NCBI GenBank assembly: GCA_001247695.2
Contig: LGRX02035459.1
Coordinates: forward strand, 1-64,000
Direction: 5' to 3'
Length of the DNA: 64,000 bases
Source of the DNA: Cymbomonas tetramitiformis
Lineage: Eukaryota > Chlorophyta > Pyramimonadophyceae > Pyramimonadales > Pyramimonadaceae
The position numbers and the translations under genes are program-made. The notes under the pieces were generated by a model. That model saw nothing but the letters and a program-made list of their open reading frames with translations, had not been told where the DNA came from and searched no databases. How positions within the stretch are numbered: position 1 is the first letter of the stretch; every line of letters begins with the position of its first letter. This document shows, piece by piece, positions 52,941 through 62,275 of the stretch.

Positions 52941-53095
52941 CGGGGCACTGTCTTGCGCAGTATATTGAGTTGACACAATCCCCCCGCGGTGGTTGATACC
53001 GTCCTGAGGTTTTCCAGGACCCTTTACAGTGGGTGCCCCTGTTTTAGCGTTGTGTACCCGTGCGCGGCGCGACAGGGAGTATAAGAAAATATATA
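52941..53095 (-). repeat. Dispersed structured repeat P, copy 5
   Basis: On the plus strand GCGGTGGTTGATACCGTCCT, then GAGGTTTTCCAGGACCCTTT and GTGGGTGCCCCTGTTTTAGC, ending GACAGGGAGTATA. Confidence 0.8.
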
Positions 53096-53540
53096 TATTC
53101 GGCACAAAAACCAATAATGTTCAAATTGGAGTGCAACAGAATTTTTGTGGTTTCAGACTTTCAGAATCCGTGACTCCTGCTGCAGTAAAGCCGAATGACA
53201 CATGTAGCTCCGTGACACAAACAGGATGTACAAGTAGCCACGAAGCGACACGCCTGTTCAGCTCTGTTCCTTTTGCTCTTGCAAACATTAACTTCACGGG
53301 TACCTACGGTACTCTGTGAGGCACACTGCAAATCCGATTTTGTAATTTTCTTCACCTGTTTCACCGGTAAAACAGTAGAGTAGGTAGTGACTAGACCACT
53401 TGGTTGTACGACAGCGATCGAATGACGACAGGAGATCTGACAGAGAAGTCGCGGGGACGGCGTTACGACTTCAAACGACGGCTTCACATCGGCTACGGCA
53501 GTACGATTGACTTCACTGTTACTCCTCTGAGGGAGAGAGA

Positions 53541-54542
53541 ATGGCTGGATCTTCGAAGGGCAAGTCTACAGAGGATTTCCCTCCCCTCCCGGGGAAGCCA
53601 GACATCGGGCAGGCTTCCCCTTCCCCGGCAGCACAGTCCACTCAGGACGTGCTGTTGCAACAAATTCTGACGATGCAAAAGCAGCAAGGGGAGCTGCTTG
53701 AGATGCAGAGGCAGCAGGCAGAGGAACATCGACTGCTGCGTGCTGAGCTTCAACGTCAAGCACAAATCAACGTTGAGCTGGAGGCGAAGGTGGCAGCGAA
53801 GGCTGAAACTTCTGACCCGGACTCCGCAGCCAAGACCGCCGAGCAACTTCTGGAGAGAAGGAAGAAGCTGGACTACGTGCCAGCAGCCTCAGTCAACCCG
53901 TTCCCACCGCGGCCGGCTACACTGACATCGAAGATGCCGCAGTTGTACGACCTGCACGGCAGCAAGACGCACGACGCGCTCTCCAAGAAGTCCAACTCTT
54001 CGATGAAGTACGAGTGCATGGTTCTGGCTCCAGCGCTGTCTTTTTTGCACGACGTGGTGGACGCGTGCAACAAGACGTTGGATGTGAACGAGGACTCCGG
54101 ATTGACGCAGAGAGAATGGCAGAGACACTTCCACGAGGTTACCAACTCGGTCCACGGCGTGTACGCGTTGCTGTGCAACCGTTGGACGATGCTGGAACTG
54201 CGCGGGCAGCTGGAGCAGGAGCCTGGTTCTTCGCAGCGTGGCGGATCGGACGCTCTACGCGCAAAGCTGCAGTTCGTGGAGGACAGGGTCTACCAGGCAG
54301 CAGACGGCGTGGTGGCGGATGAGGTGTTGCAGCAGTGGCTGAACGACTTCGACAAGAACCGCGGCAGGGCGATGCTGAACCTTACGTCAAAGAATGCAGC
54401 GAACGCGGAAACGCGGGTTGTGAAAGATCCACGGGACCGCGGCCGCTGGAAGGAGCGTAAGAACAAGGAGGAGAAGGACGGTAAGAAGCCTACCGACAAA
54501 GGCGGCAAGGGCCGGGGCGGAAAGCCCGCGGCCGATGTGTGA
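53541..54542 (+). CDS. Gag-like protein of a second DIRS-type element
   Basis: A 333-residue frame beginning MAGSSKGKSTEDFPPLPGKP. Residues 35-100 are a Gln/Glu/Leu-rich coiled coil (QKQQGELLEMQRQQAEEHRL). A helical middle follows (SMKYECMVLAPALSFLHDVV, then QREWQRHFHEVTNSVHGVYAL), and the C-terminus is Lys/Arg/Gly-rich (RWKERKNKEEKDGKKPTDKG). It lacks the zinc fingers of the first DIRS element. The call rests on the layout and on the RT start that follows at once. No stop or frame change is seen. Confidence 0.6.
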   Translation: MAGSSKGKSTEDFPPLPGKPDIGQASPSPAAQSTQDVLLQQILTMQKQQGELLEMQRQQAEEHRLLRAELQRQAQINVELEAKVAAKAETSDPDSAAKTAEQLLERRKKLDYVPAASVNPFPPRPATLTSKMPQLYDLHGSKTHDALSKKSNSSMKYECMVLAPALSFLHDVVDACNKTLDVNEDSGLTQREWQRHFHEVTNSVHGVYALLCNRWTMLELRGQLEQEPGSSQRGGSDALRAKLQFVEDRVYQAADGVVADEVLQQWLNDFDKNRGRAMLNLTSKNAANAETRVVKDPRDRGRWKERKNKEEKDGKKPTDKGGKGRGGKPAADV

Positions 54543-54783
54543 TGTGCGTGCCGCCACCCCGTCCAGCGCAACAGCCCTCTCCGGGCGCTGGACGGGGGAA
54601 ACTCACCGTGCAACAGCAGGTGAGACAGCGGAGGGGAGCATGGCGCGCGGCGGGCGCCAGTTCCGAGGTGATGCAATGGATTACTCACGGGGTGAAGTTG
54701 AGGTGGAAGCGCAAGCCTCCGCCTCCGTTCGACCACGGGGTGTCACTGAGGGATGCTACGCGGCAGCAGCAGGTGTGGCTAGG
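54543..54783 (+). pseudogene. DIRS-type RT, N-terminal fragment
   Basis: The frame reads VRQRRGAWRAAGASSEVMQW, then ITHGVKLRWKRKPPPPFDHG. This is the usual opening of RT in DIRS and related elements (W..lGa...vl.wI..G..l.w...PPpF). It breaks off at about 54783, where minus-strand sequence of the non-LTR element begins. No further RT of this element is found to the right. Confidence 0.6.
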
Positions 54784-56555
54784 CCCAATAATACTGTTGA
54801 AGGTCACCGAGAAAAGCCAGGGGAGCCGAGACGCCCCAACGTGCCCAGCCAGCCAAAGCCAATCCGCAGAGTGGAGGACAGCAGCATAGACCCGTTGGGC
54901 ACGTTTTTGAGACCTGCTGTAATCACGCAACTTCTTGACGTCGTCCGCCTTTGGCACTTGTGGTGGCAAATGCTCATTTGCTCTTCTCGCCTCCCCAATC
55001 ACCTCCATCGCCTCCGACACGGTCTGCATGGCCGCTTGCAAAGAATTGACATACGGCAAGTCGCTCTTAGCCCCGAGGTCCTCGGTCCCCGCCGTCACTG
55101 TTGGAAAGAGCTCCCGCATATCCTCCCAGACTTGCGCAAACCCGCCAAGCCAGGCCGCACTGCTCACCCTCGCCGCCTTAGTCAGGCCCATCCCATGCGG
55201 GAGGGTGGCAAACTCACAGAAGTGCCACGCCAATCCACCGCCAGGCAGCAAGTCCCGCAACGCCCCCTGCATCCTCCTGTCATGCTCCTCAGCCGCCTCC
55301 GCATCATCTCCGGCGGCACACCTCGCAGCCAGAACCCCAGCCTCGGGTGGGCACAGAATCGAAGCAGAAGCCCCTGGGCCTGCGCATGCCCAAGCTTGTT
55401 CAAGAGGGGCAGGATGCCACATAGCTCCTCCACCTTCTTCAACATCTCCACACTTACCGCCTCTGCCTTCCCCACCGGCACCCCCAAGACATCGATGAAG
55501 TCCAGCTCCCCCCGTGCACCCGGCATCCCGGCCTCGAAGCAACTGGCGTCCCCCTCAGGCGAGAAAGCCGCTGACTTCACCGGCTGAATATCCAGGCCAA
55601 TCGCCACTGCCTCCTCCATATAAGTATCATACACGAGCGCCGCTTCAACCGGAGGGTCCAGGAAGAAAGCGTCATCCAAGTAGGCAAAGATGACCACACT
55701 AGGGTGTCCCTCCTGAACCCGCTCCAGCACCACCTGCAACGGGGCAGCCAAGTAAAGTGGCCCCAGGGGGTCCCCCTGCTGCGTGCCCTCCTTCGACTTG
55801 ACAAATCGCATCACCGAGCCATCAACGCCCCCCAGCCGAAACCCCAGGTTCGCATCCACCCCATAACAAAGGTCCGTCCATGCCCACAGCTCCGGGAAGT
55901 CCCGCTCGATAGCCTCAAACATTGCCTCACGGTGCACCGCATTGAAGGCATTCCTGGCATCTGCCTTAACACAGAAGACCCATTCCGGGTGCCGACCCAG
56001 GGCTGCCTGAACAGTGTGGACCCCCAGATCCCCCCCTCCCTTCACCGCAACCCCAATCTGGGCCGCCCGCAGTCCACCATGGTCATCATCCTGTCGACGC
56101 CCACAAAATTGAGCCCTGAGGGCCTTCGCACGCTGCCTGCATATGACCTTCGCCACTAGCTTCCGGAGAACTTCGCCACACGCAATGGGCTGGACGTTGA
56201 CGCCGAGGTCGTCCTTCAGCAACGCCACTAACCTAGCGCCTGCCAACCACTCTCGAACACCCGCCGGGACCCGACCTGCCGCCAGATGGTTGCACACCTC
56301 CAACAGTGCATCTCGCCCACCAGAGACATGGACCGCCCACATATGCTCCCAGCGCCACTGAGAGCTGCCCGGTCCCGAGGCTCGCGGTAGATTACGCATT
56401 ACATCATCGAACGTCTTCTCATCCAGCTCAAGTGCCTGCCCCCGAAGCAGGGTAGATATCTTCCGTGGAGGTGACTCGGCCCGCATTGGAAATTTACTTC
56501 GGCCACATTTCGCCCCGTCTCGGCCCGAACCTAAAATTGCCCGCTGCAGGCGCAA
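54784..56555 (-). pseudogene. RLE non-LTR retrotransposon copy 2: reverse transcriptase, frameshifted
   Basis: The frame at 55182-56555 carries RT in order: SGPGSSQWRWEHMWAV, ARLVALLKDDLGVNVQPIAC, VFCVKADARNAFNAVHREAM (first catalytic Asp), KEGTQQGDPLGPLYLA, VIFAYLDDAFFLDP (double Asp), VKSAAFSPEG and LLLRFCAHPRLGFWLRG. Near 55265-55310 the reading passes to the frame ending around 54685, where QGALRDLLPGGGLAWHFCEF and LPHGMGLTKAARVSSAAWLGG match copy 1. One indel therefore breaks an otherwise good gene. The C-terminal endonuclease is missing because the element stops at the DIRS fragment. Confidence 0.85.
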
Positions 56556-56705
56556 AATTTTAATTTTAAGTATGACAATTTGTCAAAAATCGATAGAATT
56601 TTGGAAATTTATCGATTTTCCCCTCAATGCGACTCGGCCCATCCGCAACTTTTCCTTCGGCCCGCCTTCGGCCCGGGCCTCCGTGACACGGCCCCGGGCC
56701 GGCCA
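56478..56705. other. GGCCGA-rich, hairpin-bearing interruption between the two non-LTR ORFs
   Basis: Between GGAAGATATC (ORF2 side) and GGAAGATATT (ORF1 side) lies about 230 bp without homology to copy 1. It is rich in CGGCCC and contains the inverted repeat AAAATCGATA...TATCGATTTT (56587-56620). It may be a small insertion, an intron or the inter-ORF region. Confidence 0.4.
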
Positions 56706-58479
56706 ATCCCAGGAAGATATTTTCCCTGTCCCGAAGCTCCCGCCGGCAATCCTCTCCCACATCTTGCCTCCTGCCTGTCCCAGCCGGGTGCAACCGCTCC
56801 AGCTTCAGCAACGTCTCCTCCGTCGCTGGTGCCAGCTTGGCCAACTCCAGCCTCTTCGCTGCCTTTCCCAGCTGCCCCGCCTTCACCAATCGCACAGCAT
56901 CTCGCAGCACCCGTTCCTCATCCGCCTCGGCCACAGCTCGTCGATCCCCCGGCACCTCCGCATGCAGCCCCTCCCACTCGCCGCGTAGGAAGCGGGCGCA
57001 ACGCTCCTTAATGACCTGGGCCACACCCTGCTTCACCCCCTGCTGGACCGGCTGAAGAACCAGGCGCGGGAGTAAAAAGAACAGCTTGTAGGCCTCGACG
57101 TCCTCTGTGCCCACCCGCATCCTCCGAAGCGTGACCATCACACACTCGGTGAACAGTCGCCACAACTTCTTCGGCACCATCAGGGAAGGAAAGTCGCTCA
57201 CAGCACACTCGTCGACACTCAGTCCTCGCAGCCATGTCCACCCCGCCTCTCCAAGCCCATCCGGGTCCCCCACCAAGCTCTCGCCTCCGTGCTGCCCCTG
57301 CGCCCGCCCCGCCGCCCGTGGATTGCCCTGGCCCCCACTGCCGCCTCCTCCCTGAGCCGGCGCACAACGCTGAGCATAACTAACCAGACAGCCCCCACCC
57401 CGACCTTGATGCTGCCGCAATCCAGTCTCCGAGAGGATATGTCCACAGCTCTGCTCAGGGCACCGCGTGAGCCTCGCCGCAGACAGCAGAAGCCCCGATG
57501 CGTCAGGATGGCTCCGCCGAAAATGCTCCGTCAGTGCTCGTCTGCTTCCTAGGGCCCCCACTGAGCACCCCGGCACCGAGCAGACCACATTCCCCACCCG
57601 CTGTCCTGCCCCCTTCCGCCCGCCACTTCCCTCGAGCTGCGCCGACCCACTAGTTCCTCCCGAGGCACCCCCCAACGGTCTCAGTGGCTCCACAGCCCCT
57701 CCCTCACCCGCCACATCAGCCCCGCGCTCTGCCCCCACCGTCCTCGTCCCTAACCTTACCCCGTGGACACCCTCACCCGCCACCCCCACGGCCTCCTCAC
57801 CACCCGACTGTCCCACCGCTACAGCACCACTCCCAAGATCAACGCTAACCCCAGCCGAACGCCCCGACAGTTCCAATCGAAGTGACAGATGAGGGCCCTC
57901 CACGCCCTCTCCGCTGCTCACTGCCATCCCATCCGCCAGACCATCCACTCCGGCCCCGTCCTCCCCGCTGACCCCCTCAGTTTCGCCACCCGCACCCGCG
58001 CCCGCATCCCCCCGAGGCAGCTGCCGCCAACCCATAAGCAAGCCCTTCTCCGCCTCCCTGCTCCAGCCACCAGCCGTCTTCACCCCGACGCGCCGCCCAC
58101 CACCCCGCCTGGACAGGAAACCGTCATGATCACCCGGGTCTCTCGGCCTGTCCTCCAGGAACACCTCCTCTCTCTCCGGGTTCCCATCAAGGTACTCAAT
58201 CACCGTCGCCCCCTCCACAGATGCCCCCCCCCCTAACCGTCCACCATACCAGCTGCGCTCACCTGGCCAATACACCTCCACCAGGGTGCCCACTGGCAAC
58301 GCCGCTATCGCTGGGCCTACACTCTGCTCAGCCGATCTCCCACCATCAACACGCCTTTCATTATTTACACTATCCGTGACCGCCAGGTCCGCCGCCTGCC
58401 CAGCCGCCCCTTCCATATTTACACTATAAACAACCCCCTCATTCGCCCGATTACCTTCATAATCAGAACTCATAGTCAT
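56566..58479 (-). CDS. RLE non-LTR copy 2 ORF1: Tudor-like and C2H2 zinc-finger protein
   Basis: A 637-residue frame from the ATG at 58479. Residues 65-125 resemble a Tudor/Agenet module (VGTLVEVYWPGERSWYGGRL, then VIEYLDGNPEREEVFLEDR). A Gly/Ala/Glu-rich low-complexity middle follows. Then a C2H2-like finger (VCSVPGCSVGALGSRRALTE, HFRRSH) and a second Cys/His group (RCPEQSCGHI...LRQHQ). After that comes a helical region with EDVEAYKLFFLLPRLVLQPV and RCARFLRGEWEGL, which is also found in copy 1 near 26500. Zinc fingers before RT are typical of early-branching RLE elements and help choose the target. The last 45 codons (56566-56705) run through the GGCCGA-rich interruption and are probably not native. 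Confidence 0.75.
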   Translation of the reverse strand: MTMSSDYEGNRANEGVVYSVNMEGAAGQAADLAVTDSVNNERRVDGGRSAEQSVGPAIAALPVGTLVEVYWPGERSWYGGRLGGGASVEGATVIEYLDGNPEREEVFLEDRPRDPGDHDGFLSRRGGGRRVGVKTAGGWSREAEKGLLMGWRQLPRGDAGAGAGGETEGVSGEDGAGVDGLADGMAVSSGEGVEGPHLSLRLELSGRSAGVSVDLGSGAVAVGQSGGEEAVGVAGEGVHGVRLGTRTVGAERGADVAGEGGAVEPLRPLGGASGGTSGSAQLEGSGGRKGAGQRVGNVVCSVPGCSVGALGSRRALTEHFRRSHPDASGLLLSAARLTRCPEQSCGHILSETGLRQHQGRGGGCLVSYAQRCAPAQGGGGSGGQGNPRAAGRAQGQHGGESLVGDPDGLGEAGWTWLRGLSVDECAVSDFPSLMVPKKLWRLFTECVMVTLRRMRVGTEDVEAYKLFFLLPRLVLQPVQQGVKQGVAQVIKERCARFLRGEWEGLHAEVPGDRRAVAEADEERVLRDAVRLVKAGQLGKAAKRLELAKLAPATEETLLKLERLHPAGTGRRQDVGEDCRRELRDRENIFLGLAGPGPCHGGPGRRRAEGKVADGPSRIEGKIDKFPKFYRFLTNCHT

Positions 58480-60496
58480 AATTCATTCATTCGAACACTA
58501 CGCCCAGTGACGCTCACCACCTGCCACCAAGCCGAAAAACCAAAACCAAAATCGAGCCAAAAAACAGCACCCGGAAACTCATCGCCATGGAATCGCAACC
58601 GGCCGTGGCCTTAGGAGTCCTGCCTCTCATCCCGGGGGATTGGGCGGGCAGGTGCCGACGCCAGCAGAGGCATCCGTCAGATATAAATTCATCCAATATA
58701 CTGGACTGTCAGCTGGGTTGGCCTGGATGGGCGCTATATGCCAACCGCGCGGAGGGCTGTCTGTACAAAAGTAACCGCGCCCCGAAGGTCTCCGGTACCC
58801 TCGATCGTTGCTGGTGATGCGAAATCCATCTGCTATTGGCTCCCCAAACAAATACAGTATATGAAACCATGCCTGCACAGGTGCAAAATATGTACACAAC
58901 TCGAACCACACGTGTGTGCGTGAAACCCAAGACCGGATCTGGACCGTAGAGAGCAACGGCAAGCGACGGCCACCACACCAGAAGTGCGGATTCGTCCTTA
59001 CGGGCCTGGGTCCAGACCACACCCAACCGACACCACCGCTAGCACAACCAACACAATCAACACAAGAAGGAGAACACACAACCAAGGCTCCGATCGGCGA
59101 AGGCAGCAGCCAACACCCTGCACTCAAAGGCCTCAGCAGGGAACCCCGGGGATAGTTTGGGTTGCCATTTTGGTGCGCGGTGTCGCGCGTTCGTTCTTTC
59201 AAATCTCTAGACGACGTAGCAAACGCGACTCATTTTTACTGCAGCTGGTGGGACGACGACGGCGCTGGTGCTTGGGAGACCTGGGGTGTACGACTGGATC
59301 TGGTGGTATGGACTGGTGCGTCGAGGACGTCAAGAGCACGAACGCTGTCCACTTCTGCAGTCTCAGGAGCATGCCGGTGGTGAAGCACGGTGTACTCCTG
59401 AAATTACTTTACAAAGTGTTGTTGTTCCACTGCAGGTAATGAATTCGTGGCGTTTTTACCTACTTGTGATTTTGTTGGTCTTTTATTTTTTCCACTTCAC
59501 CGCTGGCGATTCTCGGCTTCCCTTGACGTGACGGCTGGCGTCAACGCGATGCGCTACGGTGAGGTGACAAAGGAATTGGAGTCCGCCAAATGAAGTAAGT
59601 ATGCTACGTTTTCCTGGAATTTTGTAAGGCTCAACTGGGAATGCTATGAAGCTGGCAGTATTCAAGGAGGACGAGCCGGGATTTGTGGAAGCACGAACGA
59701 TCGACACAGCGCGACTGAGGTGGCAGGCACGCAGGAGGATCATAGTTAGCTAGTATGATCTGTGCCACGATTTGTGGTTGGTAGCACGTAAAAAATTACT
59801 TTTCACGAGTATGAATTGATGTGAGCTAGAGTTACAGAGATCTCTGCTTTGTGATCAATCAGAACGAACGCTGTTCAGATTAGCAAAATTTAAACATCGC
59901 TACCAACCGACACCACACGCAACCCTAGCCGTGTGGGGGGGGTCATACCCCTCAGCCGGCAAACGCTCCCCCTCCATTCTTTGTCCCCCCGCCAATTCGG
60001 TGAGGGTTAGGCCCCGGGGGCGAGGGCCCATGTATGTGTGTATGTATGTGTGCGCATGCAAAAAATGCAACTGAATCATATGCATGCTCGTCGTAAACAT
60101 CGGGACCACATAAGTCACTAAATGCAGGGCCGCATGCTATATCCAATGCATATACATCTAATTGTATCATGTGAATCATGTTAATGCAATATTACGATGC
60201 GGTGTTCAGTATGATTGTATTGCTTTGTGATTAGAAGTGTCACCACGTGCAACACTTGAAAAACTAAGGCAGGCCAATCAATCCAAGGTATGACATATGT
60301 CACAAGAATTTTCTTCTGCCATATATATATATATATATACTTATACAGTGCGATATGAAGTATACAATATATATATAGTTATAGTTATAGTTATAGCTAT
60401 TATAATCATGCTCATCCGATTATTATCCGATCGCTACACAACAAGGTTATATATCAGAAGATATATATAATTATCATATATTATGTATTGATATAG
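58480..60496. other. No gene seen
   Basis: 58480-59160 is of mixed composition and may be the 5' UTR of the minus-strand non-LTR element. 59160-60496 becomes AT-rich. Small open frames at 58627-59202 and 58984-59439 have no domain. Confidence 0.4.
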
Positions 60497-60665
60497 TATT
60501 CACTCTGGCTTACCACCACGCATTGTGCGATATGTGCCAAGCAACAGAGGCATCCGATTGTCAAATCAGACCGTGATAATCACGACGCGTGTCCCGGCGC
60601 GACGGGGCAAACAAGGCCACACACGAAGCGATTCACAGCGTGAAACACACATACTACATGCACCA
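60497..60665 (-). repeat. Dispersed repeat T (MITE-like), copy 3
   Basis: Begins TATTCACTCTGGCTTACCAC and contains ACCGTGATAATCACGACGCG, the reverse complement of the interior of copies 1 and 2. Confidence 0.75.
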
Positions 60666-60819
60666 CGTGATTATCCGTACACGCGTGACAATGCATGCTG
60701 CGTTACGAACACATGCATGTAGGCAGCTGGCTCGATAACGCGTACCCTTGGAAAATATAAACGTCTCAAAGCCGAACTTGTGCGTGGTTATCAGGAACGG
60801 ACCGTTCACTGCGCGTGCG

Positions 60820-61010
60820 TATATGCACTATTTGCAATATTCTAGCAACAGTCGCACTGACCACAATTCTTACAAACAAGTCGTGACTTTGTGTACGATA
60901 CTGTAGGTGTATTGTATCCGTGCTGTCCTGAGCTGAGCTTTGGATGCAGCTGGCTCGTTTACACACGCGGATGATACTGGGTTGTATGCATTGATGGAAG
61001 AATATATAGC
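60820..61010 (-). repeat. Dispersed repeat L, copy 2
   Basis: Inverted relative to 31190-31470: CTTACAAACAAGTCGTGACT, then TGTCCTGAGCTGAGCTTTGG. Confidence 0.6.
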
Positions 61011-61586
61011 TCATACGCCATGGCTGCACACGTCGTATCGAATATTGCAAACGTTTCGTACGACGTGCCGTTGTTAAGCCTCCTGTCTTGTCTTATATAT
61101 AATTACCGACTTCATTACAGGATTTCGGATCTTCCGGATGCAATGCATGTAGATAATCAACCCGGTATCTTCGCAACACGTTGTTGCAATACACCATCAC
61201 GTACCCATCCTAGAGTAGCGTGTCATACAGTTCATGACCAAGGGTTACAATCATATCATGCATGTATCATCTCAACCGTCGTGTGCCATCACGTATCAGG
61301 ACTGCCACCGTATGCTACAGTGACACCATTCGTTATTGATGGAATTTTATTAGGTAATCGTACTGGAAGTATTCAGTCTCTTCCTAAATCTCTGAAAACG
61401 TTTATTACGCTTCCACCGCCTAAGGCGCAATAGCCGAAGGTGTTGACTCTCTCTTTTCATAGTTTTCTTATTGGCCGCATTATTTGCAGGGGTCTTCCAA
61501 GACATATTGCATAACGTGTAGTGCAGGAATGTATTCGTTCTATCGAACGAATACATTCGAGGGTGTGTGTATATAAATAAATTTTT
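61011..61586. other. AT-rich DNA, no gene; 14-bp inverted repeat
   Basis: GAATGTATTCGTTC, TATC, GAACGAATACATTC at 61527-61558 is a perfect hairpin directly upstream of repeat P copy 6. Confidence 0.6.
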
Positions 61587-61747
61587 ATATACACCCTGCC
61601 ACGCCACTCACGGGAACGCAACGTGCAAACAGGCGCACCCAAAATTGTTTTGGGCCCTGGAAAACCTCAGGACGGTATCGACCACCGCGGGGGGAATAAA
61701 AAGCTATATTTGTCAACTCGACATATCAGGCAGCAGGATGATGTCCA
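61587..61747 (+). repeat. Dispersed structured repeat P, copy 6
   Basis: Nearly identical to 52534-52691. Confidence 0.85.
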
Positions 61748-61797
61748 TATAGATAAATAAAAATATATATATATAGTTGAAATGAATTTTCATTTTT

Positions 61798-62275
61798 TCT
61801 TGTCCTGAAGTGTCACAGGGCCTACTCTTGTAGGTGCCCTTGTGTTAGTGTTGCGATCCGATCGCTGCACAACAAGGTTATTCAGAATATAGTTGAAATG
61901 AATTTAGATACACCATGGTTTACTACAAAACACTTGGGCATGCATGCAGCAAGCAACAGAGGCATTCGACAGTTGAAAGCAATAGTACATTTTTCCTTCG
62001 TGGTGGTTGATACCATCCTGATGACGTTTTCCTGGGATTATTTAATGGGTGTCCCTATTTAACAACGTACACATACAGGTTGTAACAGATCGTATACGTG
62101 CGGCGCGGTAAGGATCATACATGTATATGTATATGCGTACATATATTTTGTATACTTCTTACCCGACTGATGCCGTCCTGAAGATTTCCAGGCCTAATTA
62201 GTAGGTGACCATGTTTTGCGTGTTATGTTCCCGTGTGCGCGGTGTGACGGGGTGTATATAGAGTATAACATGGTT
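61798..62275 (-). repeat. Dispersed structured repeat P, three diverged minus copies
   Basis: Partial copies at about 61798-61875 (GTCCTGAAGTGTCACAGGGC), 61975-62085 (GTGGTTGATACCATCCTGAT) and 62160-62275 (GATGCCGTCCTGAAGATTTC, then GTAGGTGACC). Confidence 0.65.

Noticed and set aside
58627..59202. Minus-strand ORF of 191 residues
   Set aside because: No domain is visible, composition is odd, and it lies where the 5' UTR of the non-LTR element is expected.
61975..62085. Hammerhead ribozyme in repeat P (CTGATGA in this copy, CTGAAGA at 62180)
   Set aside because: The GAAA segment and a stem II between the core boxes are missing, and other copies have CTGAAGT or CTGAGGT.
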